Shown: positions 13,254 through 25,253 of the stretch, piece after piece
How positions within the stretch are numbered: the first letter of the stretch is position 1
Layout of the letters: each line of letters begins with the position of its first letter
Assembly: GCA_004009845.1 (NCBI GenBank)
Contig: RMBW01000032.1
Location: 62,001-126,000, forward strand
Source of the DNA: Davidsoniella eucalypti
Taxonomy: Eukaryota > Ascomycota > Sordariomycetes > Microascales > Ceratocystidaceae
Direction of reading: 5' to 3'
Length of the DNA stretch: 64,000 nucleotides
Program-made: the position numbers and the translations under genes
Notes under the pieces: generated by a model
Told to the model about the DNA's origin: nothing
Database searches by the model: none
What the model saw: only the letters and a program-made list of their open reading frames with translations

Positions 13254-14181
13254 CTATAGTTGTTTATAGAAGAAAGTTTCGGACCGGAGCCCGCCGCCGG
13301 GGCTCAAGCTATATTTAGGAATTCGACCTACTTCGGTCCAGCCGAGCCGTCGATACACTTCTTCCGCAATGCTGCCAGTTTCGGTATCGAGCATCTATAG
13401 ACAACGAAGTGAACGAGAACGGTATAAATTGTCAACACTATTACTACTACATCCAGCAGGTTTTGCTACAGGGAGAAAAGGTCCAAAAGGTGGTTCCTGT
13501 TCGTATCAGGCCGCCGATTATATACTGTTTTGTTTTCCTTTAAGTTTGTTCTTGGTGCCCGTGTATCTTGAGGAGCTTATAAAAACAACGCCACGATACA
13601 CACAGAGAACATATAAAAACGGCATGGCGGGGCAACATAGAACAAGAGATCACAGTGTATTTGTTTGGTTTTTTTTTTCAGTCACTTACCAATAGTAGCC
13701 GTCCACGATTCACGGCCTCCTTTTCGGCTGCATCCATGAGCATTCTCGCGCCGCCTCTTTGCCGGAACTTTGGACTCACGAGCAACTTCTCAACGACACC
13801 ACGCATCGGTCCAGTCTCCGAAAACGGCATATACAGCATAACGATGCCCATGAGTTCCGAGCCCTTCACCGGCGGCAAGCCCGAAGACGACGACGAAACA
13901 TGACTACCACCTAGAGAGCTACTATCCGTAGATGTTGCTGCTATAGTAGTATCAGATGTAGTTGCAGAGGCGTCGTCAATGAGCAAGAACATGGCTCGTT
14001 CGCCACGGGTTATGGCGCTGATGCAGTCCTTCCACCATGTTAGTAACTTGTCGTGTGAGAGTGGCGGTAGAAATGTTGCGATCGTATGGTCTGAGGTTAT
14101 GCAGTTGGCGTGTACGGCAGCAAGATATGGAACGAGATGCGTATCGTGAGCCGGATCGAACGTGCGGATTACGGCAGGCAT
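13254..14181 (-). CDS. GNAT-family N-acetyltransferase
   Basis: Predicted acetyl-CoA-dependent N-acyltransferase of unknown substrate, probably soluble. Exons 14181-13690 and 13394-13254, joined in phase 0 across a 295-bp intron, long for this window; product 210 aa. The core signature is VEKLLVSPKFRQRGGARMLM (motif A with the acetyl-CoA loop RQRGGA) followed by DAAEKEAVNRGRLLL. The second exon supplies LDTETGSIAEEVYRRLGWTE and the closing TFFYKQL, a pattern typical of fungal and bacterial GNAT proteins, which confirms the splice. A Ser/Thr-rich, low-complexity insert (about residues 70-105) sits before the central strand. The ATG at 14181 opens directly into the family N terminus. Confidence 0.85.
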
Positions 14182-15765
14182 CGTGAGCGTTTTTGAGGAG
14201 TGGAGAGGTTTCGGAGATTATGAAGGTTGGGAAGTTATGTTCATGAGGAACCAAACAGAAACATGAAAGTTGGTAAGTTGATCTTTCGACTACACTGTTT
14301 TAGAGCTAATTTTCATGACATGGCATTCTTTATAGAGCGGGGGCGTTGAATCAGAATGAAGTCATTTAACATGATAGACATAGGGTTAAGCACAGTTAGG
14401 GTTTGCAACATATGTCGTGTATCACAGGAAACCTTGCTTCGGATACAAAGCAAATACTTGCACAAAAAAGGACTTTGCAAACTCCGAGAGCTCCGCAAAC
14501 TATTCTTTCTTGGAAATAGCTGTACAAAGTTTGGTATAGACATGTTAGATTGAGAGCTACATCATGGAAAGCGGGGGACGCACAGAAAGACTGATGGAGA
14601 TTTGACATAGCTAGCTGAAGAAATCTGACTCGTTCACTAGTGACCAGGGGGTGATCTGTTTCTTTCTTGTGCTTATGTGCGGGGTGATAGGCAAGCTTTC
14701 AAGAAAAACGAATCATCTTGTTCAAAAGAACAAGCAAAAAAGCGAAGAGGAGCTTTGGAAAAGATTCCACTAGTGCTCATGAGAGGCCTCCGTCAAGATT
14801 CTTTCACGGGACGTTGGTTTTTGGTATTGAATTGTATGCAGCGTATATCGTGATAGGGTAATAGAGGATGGCTAATCATACGAGCACCAATATTGTGTTG
14901 GTTGCATGATAACCTCTCTTGGAAACGGGTCTCTTTTGACATGGGCATATTTTAGGCGCCTCACGCATGATAGATACAAGGGGGAAGAGAACAACATTGG
15001 TACTTCTCGGCCACTGATCTTTGAAGCCGAGTCATATGTTATACCAAGATGTCAATCCCGCTAGAGCTCATTAACTGAAGACTGAAAGCTAAGATATCTA
15101 TCTAGACTAGACTAGCTAGAAACGTAGCAAAGAGCCCCTGCTGCAACTAACTGACCAGCAAAGGATTGTCCCTGGCCGGTCTCTCTATTCAGCTATCCCT
15201 ATCCCCAAAAGAGAAGGGAAAAAGAAGACCGATATAACTACTTTTACTGACTCTGATATGCGCCGTACAACCCATCTTAGCGCAGCGAACCCGAGAAATA
15301 CGATTATCTTTCCCGACCCCTAAATATATAGCCAGTGTTTTAGAACATTATGAATATGTAAATTGTCCAGAGGAAATAAACAGAAGAAGGTCATATTAAC
15401 GTCTGGTGACATGTTTCCATGTAAGCCGGCGACTTTTGTATATGTATCTTTATTTCTAGGGTTTGGAAATTCGTTGAACGGTAAGTGCTAAATTGGGAGG
15501 AAGCTTGCTGTCGTACTTTGGGAAGCTTAGCTGTAGACTTCTGACTGAATCGGGTAACTGCCAGTCGGGACTTGAAATAGCAGCAATTAAACAGCCCCTC
15601 CTTCATTTTGAACATTCATTTTTCTTTTCTTTTTCCTCCCTCTTGTTTTCTTTTTTCTTCGTCTTATATTCCATCCAAGATTTAGCTTGACGAGCATTTC
15701 TTGTCTTTTATCAATCGAGATTTTACTACAGCAAACAATCGTCTTTTCCACGATAACTTCGAATC
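14182..15765. promoter_or_regulatory. Divergent promoter region acetyltransferase / phospholipase D
   Basis: About 1.6 kb without a supported gene. A strong pyrimidine tract at about 15618-15665 lies just upstream of the phospholipase D start, as commonly seen at fungal promoters. Short ORFs on both strands look random. Confidence 0.5.
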
Positions 15766-18663
15766 ATGCATTCTCTCTTCCTCAAGGCCGAGCGAGCTCT
15801 CGGTAGGGCCTTGGGCGAAGAACAGCATTCGCACACCACCGTTGGCTTTGATTGCACCTCGTTGCATCCTGAGCCTCATCGTGACCATCGCTTCCAGTCG
15901 TTTGTTGCTCCCAGTAGTGGCGATGTGAAGTGGTATGTTGATGGCGCGTCATACTTCTGGGCCCTGTCCGAGGCTCTTGAGCGTAGGTTCACGTGACCTT
16001 CTTTTATATAACGGAATATATATCTAACTACCACGGATGTGTCTGCTCCTGTATGTAGAGGCTCGGGAGACTATCTATATCTTGGATTGGTGGCTCAGCC
16101 CTGAACTGTACTTGCGTCGGCCACCGAGCAAGAATGAACCTTACCGCATAGATAATATGCTAAAGGCTGCCGCTGAGCGCGGCGTCAAGGTCAAGATCAT
16201 CGTATACAAGGAGGTGGAGGCTGCCCTGACCTGTAAGTCAAATCCACCTACGTTAAAAGTCACTAAATTCATACGTGCAAATACTAACGTGAGCTTTTAG
16301 TGGACTCAAATGTAAGCAATTAACCAAATCTAGACTTCTCTTTCGATATAGAGCTAACTTTCATGTAGCACACTCGTCGTCACCTTGAGGGTCTTCATCC
16401 TAATATCTCCGTCTTCCGACACCCTGACCATACGCCTACTGGCTATGACTTGAAAACAAACTTCGACAAAACCTTCCAGGGCGTTCAGTTGAATGCTGCC
16501 GGACTGCAAAAGCTGTCTAGCAATGTCATCAAAGATCTCTATGGCACTAGTGAAGATGTCGTGTTGTACTGGGCTCACCATGAAAAGCTCTGTCTCATTG
16601 ATAACAAGCTCGGCTTCATGGGAGGACTTGACGCCTGCTATGGTCGTTGGGACACTTCAGATCATCCTATTGCGGATGCTCACCCAGCTGATCTTGACGA
16701 TATCGTCTTCCCCGGTCAGGACTACAACAATGCCCGTGTATTTGATTTTGCTGATGTCAAGAACTGGGAACAAAACAAGCTAGACCGCACAAAGACTTCT
16801 CGCATGGGCTGGTCCGATGTCAGTATTTGCTTGGACGGTCCTATCACGGGAAGCTTGCTTCAACACTTCACTGAACGCTGGAACTTCTTGTTCACAGAGA
16901 AATATAGCGTCAAGAACCCTGGAAAGTATGAGAGCATTGGCGCCTCCGCTGCTAGTTCTGCACAGCATGACAGCCAGCTCTCTAGTATGCTCCACAGAGG
17001 CTTTGGTCAGATGCACTCGAAGTTTTCGAAACTCAATGTCTGGTCTGACGGCGAGAGTGATACGGAGGATGAGCGCAGACAGCACTTTGATAGCCAGACC
17101 CCTCGCATTCAACTTCTGAGAAGGTAGGACTCAAGATCCATGATAATGATATCACAAGGTGATTTTTCTTGACTAACACATTTATAGTGCTTCCAAGTGG
17201 TCTCACAACTGCTATCTTGAGCATTCTATCGCCAATGCATACATTGAGACTATTAGAAATGCCAAGCATTTCATCTACATCGAGAACCAGGTGAGATCTC
17301 TAGAATTCCTTCGCATATACCGTATCACTGACACAAGCTCTAGTTTTTTATCACGGCTACCAGTGACGAACAGCACCCGGTTGGCAACAAGATTGGTGCC
17401 GCCATAGCTGATCGTATCGTACAGGCCCACAACGCCAGTGAGAAGTTTCTGATCGTTGTCGTTATGCCCGCCGTACCTGCTTTCGCTGGCGATCTCAAGT
17501 CCGATGGAGCTCTCGGTACCCGTGCCATCATGGAGTTCCAGTATGCTTCTATCAGCCGTGGCGGTCATAGCATCATGGAAATGGCCCATAAGAAAGGTGT
17601 CCCTGATCCATCGGAGTACATCTTGTTCTATAACTTGCGTAACTTTGATCGGATCAACGTTGACAATACCATGAAGCAAGCCGAGAGAGACACGGGTATC
17701 TCATACGAAGACGCCCGTCGTGAGCATGATGATTTCGTTGGTGCTGGCTATGGCGATGGTGGCGAAGGCACACATGGCCACTCTCAGTATGACCGCTGGC
17801 AAAAGGCAACGCAGAAGGTGAACAGTAGCTGGGATACTATCTCATCATGCTACATGGATAAGACTACCAGACTTGATAATATTCCATGGTCAGGTTCACC
17901 AGATGCCGAGTTGGACGCCTTCGTCAGTGAGGAGCTATATGTGCACAGCAAGATCCTAATTGCCGACGATCGCATCGTCATTTGCGGTAGCGCCAACCTC
18001 AATGACCGCAGTCAGCTGGGTGACCACGACAGCGAGATTGCTGTGTATATCGAAGACCCTACCCCCGTCGAAACGACCATGAATGGCCAACGCTTCAAAG
18101 CTTCACGCTTTGCCGCCTCGCTACGCCGGTACCTCTTCCGCAAGCATCTAGGCCTTCTACCACCACAGCACCACGCTCAGCCAACACCCAACTGGCACCC
18201 CGTCACAGCGGGAATCAACACCTACGACTTCGGTTCCGCGGCGGATGCGTTGGTCTCTGATCCACTCAGCCAGGACTTCCGCGATCTATGGCGTGGCACG
18301 GCGCGGACCAACACAGAAGTCTTCACCAAGGTCTTCCACAACGTGCCCAACGACAGAGTGCGCACATGGGAACAATATGATGAGTTCTTCAGCAAGTATT
18401 TCCGCATTCCCGGTTCCGAGTCTAAAAAGGACGAGGATCAGGACTCCAAGAACGACAAGAATGAGGAGGAAGAAAATGGCAAGGTCGAATATGGCCATGT
18501 AGTCAAGAGCGAGTTCCCCGGTGGTGTGGCGGAAGTCAAAGAGTGGCTAGGCAGAGTACGCGGAACATTGGTTGAGATGCCGCTAGATTTCTTGGTTGAT
18601 GTGAAGGATATCGCCGTTGAAGGATTGACGCTCAACGCTATGACTGATGAGCTGTATACTTGA
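15766..18663 (+). CDS. Phospholipase D, short form without PX/PH domains
   Basis: Hydrolyses phosphatidylcholine to phosphatidic acid and choline. Six exons: 15766-15982, 16059-16232, 16301-16311, 16369-17123, 17188-17290, 17344-18663; 859 aa. Both HKD motifs are intact: HEKLCLID (H205, K207, D212) and HSKILIAD (H621, K623, D628). Other signatures are YILDWWLSPELYLRRPP, HPNISVFRHPDH, YLEHSIANAYIETIRNAKHFIYIENQFFI and GSANLNDRS. Exon 3 is an 11-nt microexon needed to read EAALTLDSNHTRRHLEGL. The N terminus goes straight into the catalytic region, so the PX and PH domains of Spo14/PLD1 are absent. An acidic/Lys-rich stretch (about 780-800) precedes a conserved C-terminal end. Confidence 0.95.
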
Positions 18664-19164
18664 TTATTCTAAGATATCTTATGACGTTCTTGTCTTTTTC
18701 ATATAACGAGGTCTATTTCTTTGACATAATGAATTTCATGCCAGCTAAGAACACAAGCTCTTATACAAAAACGATCAACGTAGTGAGGAGTGTCATTTGA
18801 TATGTGGTATGATCTAGTTTCTGTAACCTTTTTTTTTTTTTTTGAACATTCACTATTCACTTGTACTCTTGAGTATTATATGTTAAAAAAATTGAAAAAT
18901 ATATATATGAAGGAGAAAATAGAGAAAGAGGTATAGAGAAGAAGAAGAAAAAAAAAGGAATATACAAAAGATGAAATGCTTAAAGAGAAATCGTTTTTCT
19001 AACCTTCATTTCTTCATTTTTTTTTATACCTTTTGTTAAAGCCTTCTCTCCCTTCCAACTAGAATAAAACAATAATGATAAAAAGATTTCAGCAAATAAG
19101 AAATAAAAAAAGAGTTTGTAAAATATAATATCTTCTTTTCGTCTCTCTTTTTATCTTTTCTTCT
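18664..19164. other. Convergent intergenic region with homopolymer tracts
   Basis: Lies between the 3' ends of the phospholipase D and PDI genes. Contains a T15 run at 18829-18843 and several poly-A/poly-T and GA-rich stretches; no gene seen. Confidence 0.6.
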
Positions 19165-21628
19165 TTAATCTTGCTTTCCAGAAGCACTTCCACCACCAAT
19201 ACTAACCCCCAACAAGCCTTCAGTCCGGGACTTACCCGCTTCAACTGCTAAGCTAAGCGAGCGTGCACGAGCACCGATGCTACGAGCAGCGCCACGGCTG
19301 CGGAACCACGTAATCGCACCAACCACGGAGGCGATGATGGCAAAGGCCGATAGGTATGGGTGTTCGCTAAACGTGAGCTTGAGCTGGAAGAAGATCTTCT
19401 GTATGTTGCCAACGGTGTACTTTGGGCTGATCATGGGCGGTGACGAGGTAACCTTAGAAATCGTCTCCAGAATCGATGTACGGGATGGCACAATGTTGTT
19501 ACCCGTGATCGTGGTATCCCAGTAGCGGCGGTTCTGTATTATATGTTAGTCAGACTGTGTCTGTATGATTAAGGCAATTATTGAATGTGTATACTTACGT
19601 CTTCGTCGTTGATAATAACACGGTCACCGTTCTTGATATCAATGCCGTAGGTAGTGCGTAGCCAGCGCTGCCAGAAAATGCTGTCGACCCAAGCAAAGGT
19701 AACTTGCTTGCGGTTCGCCATGTCCATATTAATGTGAATGTTCTTGGCATTGCGAAGAGCACGCTGATCACCACGGTCTTCGGCCTCTTCGATGCGTAGC
19801 TGTTTGGTGTCACGCAACTCCTGGCGCTCCAGTTGGAAGAGTTGGATCTGCTTTTCCATCCACTCGTTGGCAGCAGACTTCATCTCACGCAGCGCTCCGA
19901 TAAAGGATTCCTGGTCCTCACGGTTCAACACGCCAAGCACAACCATCTTGCCGTCCATAATCTCGCGAGCATTAGAGGCAGTGAGCTCGGGCATAATCGG
20001 TAGCCAAACAGAACGCATCCAGTTAAGAACGCCGCGAACATCGCGCATCTCGCTAGGGGTTAGAGGGGTGTAGTAGGTGGGGTGTCCCTCACGCGACACA
20101 ATCAGGCGAGGCCAGGTAGTGATCTTGTAGCGCTTGAATAGCTCAGGGTCCTGAGTCTTGACGATACGGGCGCGGTTGATCAGGCTTAGAGGCAGACGGT
20201 TCAGAGCAGCAAAGTCCTCCGAAGTAGTAGCAAAGTCGTAGAAGTAAATAAAGATAACATCCTCCTTCTGCTCCAACTTCTCCAGAGACTCCAAGTCGAC
20301 ATCAATGACACCGTGAGCAGACTCAAGAGCACGCTCAGCATACTGAGTAAGATCGCCTAGACCGCGCAGGCCGTCGTACTCAACGCGTTCGCCTCCCTTG
20401 AAGAAAAGCATAGTAGGATAGCCACTCAGCTTGACGTCAGCGCAAAGGCGGGCCTCCTTGTCACAGTTGACCTCACCAATGTTCAGGCGATCCTTCATGT
20501 TCTTGGCAAGCTGCATCCAGTTGGGAGCCATAGCCTGGCAGTGGTGGCACCAGGGCGCATAGAACTTGACAAACCAGGCATCACCAGTGGCAACGACCTG
20601 CTTCATGAAAGTTTCTTCGGTGAAGGAGACAGATAGTCCGTTCGTGTTGGCAGGAGGGTAAGTAGGCTCAGGCTTAGGAATGGCGACAATGTTAGTCGGG
20701 GGCTTATAGTCTTTGTCATCGCCTTTGGCCTTGGAATCGGCAGCAGCAGCCTTCGAGTCTTTGGTGTCCTTGGCGGCACCCTTGGCAGCAGTCTTATCCT
20801 TGGAGTCGGCGGCGGCGGCGGCAGCAGCAGCCTTGGTGTCCTTGGTAGTATCCTTAGCCTTGGGGTCAACAGCCACTTCGACGGAATCTTTGACCAGCTC
20901 GGTGTTGACAGAGTCACTGCTGTAGGAAGAAGATACGGTAGCACCGGCCTCGGGCACTTGGAGCTCGGTGGGGCGAGATCCGGGGAAAGCAGCCTCGACT
21001 GTCTTCTCGATGACGCCAGAAAGGAGGGTCATGTTCTTGACGCCCTTCATGGTGGTGCCGAGCTGGCCATCCTGGTACAGGAAGGTCATTGGGTACGAAG
21101 TAATCTTCTTCATGGCGCAAAAGTCGAAGTAGGCCACGCAGTTGAGCGTACCAAACTGGAAGTCGTAGACATCGGAAAAGGTCTTGGCCGGTGCCTTGGG
21201 CTCAGGGTGCATGGTCGTGTAAAATTCATAGATAGTCTGGAAGGTAGGGGCATATGCCTGGCAATGGTGACAATACGGGCTGTGAACACGATGCGAGGGA
21301 GGTTAGCGATTGCGCTTAGGGCTTGTCACGATCGGCTGGCAAGTCACATGCGATGGGGTGATGGGGTGGCTCTATATTGGCAGATGGTGGTGGTATCGTA
21401 GTAGCGAGATGCCTACCTGTAGTGTTTTATCAGCATGAACTTGTGCTTGGCCACCTCGGAATCGTAGTTGTCGGGCGTCAGCTCCGTAATTGGCGGCACC
21501 TCTTGATGGTTGAATACGGTGATGTGAGGCTTCTCGAACTCTTCTTCCTCTTCTTCTTCCAGAACGGGATCGGCGGCTCTGGCGAGGGCTGCGGCTCCGA
21601 GGAGCAGATGTAAGGGCGAGATCCTCAT
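19165..21628 (-). CDS. Membrane-anchored protein disulfide isomerase (Eps1/TMX-like)
   Basis: ER oxidoreductase for disulfide formation or membrane-protein quality control. Exons 21628-21417, 21279-19599, 19533-19165; 753 aa. A signal peptide (MRISPLHLLLGAAALARA) is followed by an acidic run of Glu. The first thioredoxin domain has SPYCHHC (C74/C77), lacking the usual Trp before the first Cys. An Ala/Lys/Asp/Thr-rich, probably disordered linker (about 206-265) leads to a second thioredoxin domain with the canonical APWCHHC (C315/C318) and the cis-Pro GYPTMLFF. A redox-inactive thioredoxin-like part follows (YKITTWPRLIV), then a helical stretch and one transmembrane segment at about 692-709 with a short tail. 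The layout resembles yeast Eps1. No C-terminal HDEL, in keeping with membrane anchoring. Confidence 0.85.
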
Positions 21629-23498
21629 GGCGACGAGGCTCGAATGTGCGGCGGGCGAATATGTGGATTGATAATGTATAGGGCGATGAGGTGAAGCGGG
21701 AGAGGATTGGTCGTGATCTTGGTCCGCTCCAGAGGCTCAGGCGAAAAAGAAAGATAGATAGCTGAGTGCAATCCAGGGGTGGATGGATGCTGGACGGCTG
21801 TCTCAATATGGCCAGGTACGTCGTTTGGGAGATCAAACGCTGGCACGGTCCGCGACAGGCAACAGCAGTAGAGAAAGACAGCGGTAGCAACAATGACAAT
21901 GACAACAACAATAACAATCAGTACTAGGCCAATCGGGGCGGTCGTCGGAAGCGTGGCTGAGGCGATGCTGTTCGCGACAATAAAGGCCGGTTCTTCCAAA
22001 TACAGCACACGATCGTCGGCAGCAGAAGCTTGGCTTTCTTTGGTTTGACACGGCGGACAGAGACTCTGGTCCACGATTTTGTAGGGATCAAGGCGACAGC
22101 AATGGCAGGCCTTCTAGACGGATTCGGCGAGAGGCGAAAGAAGAGAGAAACGAAAAATCAGGATATCACGGCGGGCCAGAGGTCGGGAAAAGCAAGCATC
22201 GTCCAGAATACAGACTGGATTGGAACTGAAGTGAGCTGGCCACAAGAAAGATAGAGAAAAAAAAGGAGCGATGCTATCGACACCTTTCCATCTGCCAAAT
22301 GAGATGTCGTACTGGGGCCTATCACTACTATGGCACCCAGATTGTAGCACTGTAGCGCCTGGCTATAGCTCTTTTATCAACTTTGTCAACTATAGAAACT
22401 CCAGTCCCAGCGCTACACTCAGCGCCACAGCAGCTCTGCATTCTTTTAACTCACGCTAAAGCCCAGCACTACCTATAATAGCTTTTCCAGGATCAAAATA
22501 GACTATTAAAAATAAAAAAGGGAACGAGCCCAGAAGCACCTTTTTTCTCTTTATAGTCTCTGTAAGTCTTCCTTGCCTATTGCACTAGCTTAGCTCTTTT
22601 TTTGTCTTTTTCAATCTTTTTCTATACTAATATCAGTCAATTATGTCTTCTAACTGGTTTTCTTGCTTTATATGTATGTAATCTAGTTCTTGTCTTTTTC
22701 CCTGGCAAAAAAAGCTCGCTAACCACGATGCAAAAAAAAAATTAAGACACCCATCCCATGTCAACCAGCCAATCAATACGCGACCTGAAAAGGCTGCGTC
22801 TATTAGCCCTCGCTGTAATTAAAGTTTGAGATGACTTTGCACTGCCCAGTTGAGGTTAGCATATTCGATGTTGTCCTCTAAACGAGCCTTTGACACCGCC
22901 CGCTAGTATCAGTGCACTAATCAGTTCCGACGCGTGAGGCTCTCTATTGTCTAAAATCTACCGGTGCCCATCTTCACCTATAGAAACGTCGACGACTTTC
23001 AATCTGATCCTCCCCAGTAGTCCCGGAGCCGGTCTTTTGTCTTCAAAACTTACTGATATAGATCTATATCCCGAGCGAGAATGCCTGCAAGCACACTTCC
23101 TTCTATCAGGTTGTTGGCTTGTCAAATGCAGGTTTCCATGCATAGATATGCAGTTCAACACTGTAAAAGAACACCTGCAGGTTGCGTTTCTACTCCTACC
23201 ATCAGACATAGCTCGCACAGATCAATGAAATCGATATTCGTTCCTATATAATGCACTTATCCGATGTTTTACGCCATCGCGTTACAAACTCTGTCAAACC
23301 GGCTTCGTCTAGAGTTTGTATTGTTCGTGAGATTGACCAGGGGCGTAGCATAAAGCTGTCAAACAGCATGTAACCTCAAGGAGCTTGACACACTCCCTAT
23401 CGTGCTTGAGGTTCAAAAAATACAGCATAGTTTAAGGTCATAATAATATTGTGATTAAAGGTATGCCATCATGATATTGTTGTTACAAGCTAGTACAT
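21629..23498. promoter_or_regulatory. PDI promoter and ACBP 3' flank
   Basis: About 1.9 kb between two minus-strand genes. The 21.6-22.1 kb part is a pyrimidine-rich (minus strand) leader whose open frame at 21625-22074 begins with GTG, not ATG, and is not taken as a gene. The rest is AT-rich with no supported feature. Confidence 0.45.
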
Positions 23499-24013
23499 CT
23501 AAGCACCAACGGCCTCGGGGACCTTGTTCGCATCGTAGCCGTAGGTGACCTTCATCTCCTCGATCTTGACGACGTAGCGGGACTGGGCCTCGGAGGCGGA
23601 AAGGCCCTCCTCGTGGGCGGCCTTCCAGGCGTTGTACTTGGCCTTGCCCTATAGAAGAAGGTATGTCAGTATATGTTTTGGTGGTGAAGTAGTAAGCTAA
23701 AATCTTGGGCTGCAAGCAGATAATTTCTTACTCTCAGGTCGAACATGCTGGGAGCAGTGGACTTAGCGAAGTCCTCGCCAGTGGCGACCTTGTATAGACC
23801 TATACGCAACAAGTTAGATGTACTGAATGCTATTATGTCGTCATTGATAGCCAGCCTCCGAGCCGAAGCCCAAGGCACCGTATCTATAGTTGAACGACTA
23901 GGGGGCAGGAGCCTAAACGTACCGTAGATCTCCAGCAGATCGTCATTGGTGGGCTTGGAGGTCAACTTCTTGGAGTCGATGACAGCGGTCTGGAATTCGG
24001 GAGAGGTAGACAT
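23499..24013 (-). CDS. ACB1: Acyl-CoA-binding protein
   Basis: Small cytosolic four-helix protein that binds and carries long-chain acyl-CoA esters. Exons 24013-23923, 23799-23732, 23648-23499; introns 123 and 83 bp; 102 aa, close to the usual 86-104. Seen in order: FQTAVIDSKKL, DDLLEIYGLYKVATGED (the YKxAT acyl-CoA-binding signature), APSMFDLRGKAKYNAWK (the GKAKWDAW signature) and the helix SRYVVKIEEMKVTYGYD. The first splice completes the Gly of YGLYK, which confirms the phase. A possible intron in the 5' leader (24038-24242) has consensus ends. Confidence 0.96.
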
Positions 24014-25253
24014 GATGATTGATTTTCTTGTGTTTAACTGATAGAGACAAAGAAGGAGAACTGTAGATTAACCGGGAGAGGATGTAAAGATTAGCTTTGG
24101 GTTGTTTGTATTTTGGGGCAGAAAGAAAGATGGAAAGCTTTCTGGATGATGTAACCCGAGGGGCAGTTGTCAGGCACAAATGTGACAACCTTGTGGACGA
24201 AGGAAAGCAGGATGGATGGAAATAAACATTAATTTAACTTACCGTCAAAAAGATTGAGTAAAATCTGGCGACGAAGAGATGTTCAAGTTAAGTTTAGCAA
24301 TGATATATATGAGTCGAGGAAGAGATAGAATAGAAGAAGAGCTTCGTCTAGAATTTCGGTTGAGGTTGAGGCTGGAAGGATGAGCAGCTGTTTTTATTGC
24401 TATTACTACTAACTATGTAACTAGTTGACTTAACTCTTAGAGCAAATTGGGAGAGGGAAATGAACTGAAATGACAAGGAAAGTACCCCCCATCCGATTTC
24501 CTCGGACTTTCGTCAAATCACGTTGGGGAGAACGGGGTCTTTAGTGAAGCTGGCTGCTTTGGCGGGGTAGTTGCCTAATTCGTTTGGCTTACCTTTACCC
24601 TACAGGCTTCTGTACTTATTTCTGCAACGCCACATGATGCCAATGCAGCAATAAGACTCGCCAAAAAAATCAAAGCCGAGTTCCAGGGCTTACAGGCAAG
24701 CGTAGCTGTGCTTTTGTTATGATGACCTACGAGCCAAGTTACTTCTAATGCTCTTTTCTTAGGAGGGAAAAGTGGGCGGGGCGGGAAGCTTCTCTACTGT
24801 GTAGTGGCCTTCGGTAGCATGTGATAAGTTGATGGCTGACACAAACAATATAAACCCAACACAGCGATCTTCATGACATAGAGTTTTGATGATCACACAA
24901 GAATCCCAACAACCAACATTTTTTATATCATCTTGGTGGGCTCAATGAAACAAAATGAGTAATGTTGCGTACCATCTCGAGATGGAAACTAGGGTTACTT
25001 ATCTCGGTATGTTACCGGTGTAAGATAAGACTCACCGAGACTCACCGCGATTTTTTTAGCGGGGCATCAACATTTTTCTTTAGGACGACAATGGGCAACT
25101 TGAAGAAGAAGAGCAAAGTTCTGATTTACATACTCTATGCTTATGACATGCCATTAACTTGAGCAAATTCTTTCTAGTTCTACTGTTCAGTTCCTTTGAT
25201 TCATCATCTATCTGATATTTCGTTTCTGATCTAAACCGAGCACAATATCCACC
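24014..25253. promoter_or_regulatory. Divergent promoter region ACBP / RRP1
   Basis: About 1.2 kb between two divergent starts. On the minus strand there is a GTAAGT donor at 24242 and a pyrimidine-flanked CAG acceptor at 24040-24038, which could frame a 205-bp leader intron of the ACBP gene. No coding ORF is convincing. Confidence 0.4.

Noticed and set aside
21625..22074. 150-codon minus-strand ORF with a strong membrane-like segment, overlapping the PDI start as ATGA
   Set aside because: It begins with GTG and has no internal ATG; the hydrophobic run comes from a simple CAA/AAT-rich leader. Not a plausible gene.
22958..23228. ORFs of 86-93 codons on both strands between PDI and ACBP
   Set aside because: Open on both strands with no motif and no leader or splice evidence.
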